A DNA stretch of 7,124 bases from CALLQB01 sp036479275 (GTDB lineage Bacteria > Actinomycetota > Acidimicrobiia > Acidimicrobiales > SHLQ01): positions 1-7,124 of the forward strand of contig CBERPN010000237.1 of NCBI GenBank assembly GCA_965524675.1. Direction: 5' to 3'. Position 1 is the first letter of the stretch. Each line of letters opens with the position of its first letter. Positions 5,081 to 7,124 of the stretch are shown here, piece after piece. The translations under genes and the position numbers were made by a program. The notes under the pieces were generated by a model. The model was not told the origin of the DNA. It was given only the letters and a program-made list of their open reading frames with translations, and ran no database searches.

Positions 5081-6388
5081 CCAACAGAGCCCCTCGTACC
5101 AGTCGGCTTCGATGCGGGTCGGTACGATCCGTGCCAAGTCGACCACGCGTTGGCCAGGATGACGCCGGTCGAGAACCTGGCGATATTCGGGAGTGTTGTT
5201 GGCCACGACTATCACATCGGCGTGCTCGATTACCTCCTGCATCGTGCTGGTTAGCAGTTTGTCGAGATGAGGTATCTCTTGTTCGATGAAGTCACGGTTC
5301 GAACCAATCAGTTTGCCCGTGCTTACCTCGGGATCATAAATCCGACAATCGAAGCCCTTGCCGAGCATTCGCTCGATCACCTCGACAATAGGACTTTCAC
5401 GTAGATCATCGGTCCCGCTCTTGAAGGCGAGACCACAGAAGCCGATCTTGGGTTCGCCCAACTCGATCAGCAGGTCGATTACACGACGCACCTGAAACCG
5501 GTTCGACTCGAGCAGACTCGACAGCATCGGTGTCTCGATGTCGAGGCTCTTTGAGCGAAACTCCAGCGCCCGCACATCCTTGGGAAGGCACGATCCGCCA
5601 AAGGCAAACCCGGGGCGAAGATACGCGGGTGAGATGTTTAGCTTGGTGTCGGCACACACAAGTTCCATCACCCGATGGCTATCGATACCCATGGCTTTTG
5701 ACAGGTTCCCGATTTCGTTGGCGAAGGTGATCTTGGTGGCGTGAAAGCTGTTATTAGCATATTTGATCATCTCGGCGACTTTCGTTGGCTCGCGATAAAT
5801 CGTCGCCGGAATTCCGTCGTATAGCGCTGCCACAGCGTCGAGGGCCTGAGAGTTTGTGCCTCCGATCAACACGAGTGGCGGGTGCCGAAAGTCATCTACG
5901 CCCTGTCCCTCTCGTAGAAATTCTGGATTGACGGTGACCGCAAAGTCGACGCCGTTTCGCTTTCCGGAGGCTTCTTCTATCGCCGCGGCGGCGCGATCGG
6001 CGGTTCCGGGGAAGACGGTGCTGCGGATGGTGATGGTGTGAAACTGCTCCTTGTGTCGAAGGGTTGAACCAATGTGATACGCGACATCGATGATGTGGCT
6101 TGTATCGATATCGCCGTTCGGGCGGCTCGGGGTGCCGACGCACAACAATGAAATATCGGTCCGCAGTACTGCATCGTTCCCGTCCAGGGTCGCTCGCAAC
6201 CTTCCGTCGGCCACCGCTTCTGCGATCATCTTTGGAAGGTGATCTTCAAGAACTGGGGTTCGGCCGGCGTTGATCGTGTCGACTTTGTTGGGATTCAGGT
6301 CGACGCCGATGACGGTGTGTCCGGAATCGGCAAGGCACGCTGCGGACACAGCGCCGACGTATCCTAGTCCAAAAATGCTGACTCTCAT
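5078..6388 (-). CDS. algD: AlgD-like GDP-mannose 6-dehydrogenase (UDP-glucose/GDP-mannose dehydrogenase family)
   Basis: This is a 436-residue enzyme for NAD-dependent four-electron oxidation of a nucleotide sugar at C6 to a uronic acid. The N-terminal Rossmann domain starts MRVSIFGLGYVGAVSAACLA (GxGYVG at 7-12) with acidic D30 ending strand two. Catalytic landmarks are complete: NPEFLREG (E156), K209 in EMIKYANN (N213), the thiol nucleophile C267 in GFAFGGSCLPKDVRAL, D271, and FKSGTDDLRESP in the C-terminal domain. From memory, Pseudomonas AlgD is the same length and shares distinctive stretches: FGLGYVGAV near the N-terminus, TFANEIGN, YxRPGFAFGGSCLPKDVRAL, GTDDLRESP and a final EGxCW. This favours GDP-mannose over UDP-glucose as substrate, but specificity needs a tree or assay. 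It is the middle gene of the minus-strand operon, 31 bases after the AsnB-like gene. AGGA (minus strand, 6404-6401) lies 12 bases before the ATG. Confidence 0.9.
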   Translation of the reverse strand: MRVSIFGLGYVGAVSAACLADSGHTVIGVDLNPNKVDTINAGRTPVLEDHLPKMIAEAVADGRLRATLDGNDAVLRTDISLLCVGTPSRPNGDIDTSHIIDVAYHIGSTLRHKEQFHTITIRSTVFPGTADRAAAAIEEASGKRNGVDFAVTVNPEFLREGQGVDDFRHPPLVLIGGTNSQALDAVAALYDGIPATIYREPTKVAEMIKYANNSFHATKITFANEIGNLSKAMGIDSHRVMELVCADTKLNISPAYLRPGFAFGGSCLPKDVRALEFRSKSLDIETPMLSSLLESNRFQVRRVIDLLIELGEPKIGFCGLAFKSGTDDLRESPIVEVIERMLGKGFDCRIYDPEVSTGKLIGSNRDFIEQEIPHLDKLLTSTMQEVIEHADVIVVANNTPEYRQVLDRRHPGQRVVDLARIVPTRIEADWYEGLCW

Positions 6389-6419
6389 CGCTAGAAACTG
6401 TCCTGTTGTTGTAACGAAA

Positions 6420-7124
6420 TCATGTTGTTGCCGCCGATAAATCGCCGCTTCTTAGAAACTGACGAGACCACATCTCAAAGCCGAGAAGTGTGCTGAGTTG
6501 GCGCCGGTGGTTCCGTTCGCCGGTCCGGTGTTCGCTGAGAAGTCGGTCGAGTTCGGCTCGATCGAATAGCTCTGAGCACGCTGAGTCAGCGGCCAGCATC
6601 GTGTCGTTGAGGAACGAATCGAGTTCGCCCTGGAACCATTTGTCGACCGGGGTGGCGAAGCCGCGCTTCGGTCGTTTGATTACCTCGGAGGGAAGCCATC
6701 GCTCGGCGGCTTGCTTGTGGACGTATTTGCCCTGCGTCCCCCGAAGTTTGAGCTTTGGTGGCAGCGTTTCCACGAACTCGATGAGTTCAACATCGAGCAG
6801 CGGCACTCGTGTCTCTAACGAGTTAGCCATCGCTAGTTTGTCGCCGTAAAGCAGCAGATCGTCAGGCAGCGACATGCGGGTGTCGATATAGAGCAGTTGG
6901 CTAAGGCCATCGAGATGGGCAACATCTTTCTGCCAGTAACGCATTGGGGTAGCCGGGTCGGAATCGATAAATGGCTCTACTAAGTCCGGGTGCATTAGCG
7001 AGGCTGTTTCGGCCTGGCCGAAAACGCTGTGAATGTTTACAAAGCGGGCCAGATCATCGCGTTCGCCAAGTGACGTTGTTGCTCGGCGGACCCGTTCGGT
7101 GTGAATACTCGAGTCGGGTAACGC
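6420..7124 (-). CDS. asnB: AsnB-like asparagine synthase / amidotransferase, C-terminal synthetase part (N-terminal part outside window)
   Basis: The frame is open from the right edge down to TGA at 6422-6420, giving 234 C-terminal residues. The N-terminal Ntn glutaminase domain and the ATP-binding SGGxDS loop are outside the window. The visible part is the end of the asparagine synthase domain: LSQLLYIDTRMSLPDDLLLY, then GDKLAMANSLETRVPLLDVE, KLKLRGTQGKYVHKQAAERW, and LPSEVIKRPKRGFATPVDKW. These are the conserved 'LpddlL...D...Ma.sLE.RvPlLD' and 'P...i.R.KrGF..P...W' blocks of AsnB. In AsnB-like enzymes ammonia from glutamine is transferred to an adenylated carboxylate. Within polysaccharide clusters homologues may amidate sugar acids or aminoacyl groups instead of making asparagine. 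It lies first among the visible genes of the minus-strand operon, 31 bases ahead of the dehydrogenase. The ATG at 6995 is internal. Confidence 0.88.
   Translation of the reverse strand, partial: ALPDSSIHTERVRRATTSLGERDDLARFVNIHSVFGQAETASLMHPDLVEPFIDSDPATPMRYWQKDVAHLDGLSQLLYIDTRMSLPDDLLLYGDKLAMANSLETRVPLLDVELIEFVETLPPKLKLRGTQGKYVHKQAAERWLPSEVIKRPKRGFATPVDKWFQGELDSFLNDTMLAADSACSELFDRAELDRLLSEHRTGERNHRRQLSTLLGFEMWSRQFLRSGDLSAATT

Noticed and set aside
5079..5084. TTG at 5084 as the glycosyltransferase start
   Set aside because: The ATG two codons later forms a standard TAATG overlap with the preceding stop and is the stronger start codon.
5530..6143. Several open frames on both strands within the dehydrogenase gene
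   Set aside because: All lie inside a gene with complete catalytic motifs and show no family features; they are by-products of GC-rich codon use.
6389..6419. Possible promoter between the AsnB-like and dehydrogenase genes
   Set aside because: The 31-base gap has no recognisable -35/-10 pair and is short enough for simple co-transcription.

Overview
The window looks like chromosomal DNA of a high-GC actinobacterium. The reasons are the GC-rich coding bias, an MviN/MurJ-like protein whose N-terminal motif fits actinobacterial members better than E. coli MurJ, and a Sec-exported protein ending in RTX repeats of the kind frequent in marine and freshwater Acidimicrobiia (Ilumatobacter-like). The class-level placement is inference from remembered family patterns, not a search result.

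Layout. Bases 2-277 (+) are the 3' end of a LuxR-type regulator carrying the helix-turn-helix domain. After a 110-base gap comes a 557-residue secreted protein (388-2061, +): signal peptide, a DUF4038/apiosidase-like (GH140-like) TIM-barrel domain, a Thr-rich linker, and fifteen uninterrupted RTX nonapeptides. A nested inverted repeat (2088-2137) follows and probably terminates transcription. A MurJ/MviN-family flippase (2193-3815, +) comes next. Its 3' end overlaps, tail to tail by 27 bp, the last gene of a minus-strand operon.

The minus-strand operon reads from the right edge inward: an AsnB-like glutamine-dependent amidotransferase (6420-7124, N-terminal part outside the window), an AlgD-like GDP-mannose/UDP-glucose 6-dehydrogenase (5078-6388), and a GT4 glycosyltransferase (3789-5078) whose ATG overlaps the dehydrogenase stop codon as TAATG.

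Together the right half reads as one edge of an exopolysaccharide or capsule cluster. The dehydrogenase would make a nucleotide-activated uronic acid, possibly GDP-mannuronate. The AsnB-like enzyme could amidate a sugar carboxylate or a linked group. The GT4 enzyme would add a sugar to a lipid-linked intermediate, and the MOP-type transporter could move the intermediate across the membrane. The exported GH140-like/RTX protein could act outside the cell on a plant- or algal-type glycan or on the cell's own polysaccharide. No RNA gene, CRISPR array, insertion sequence or phage gene was seen.
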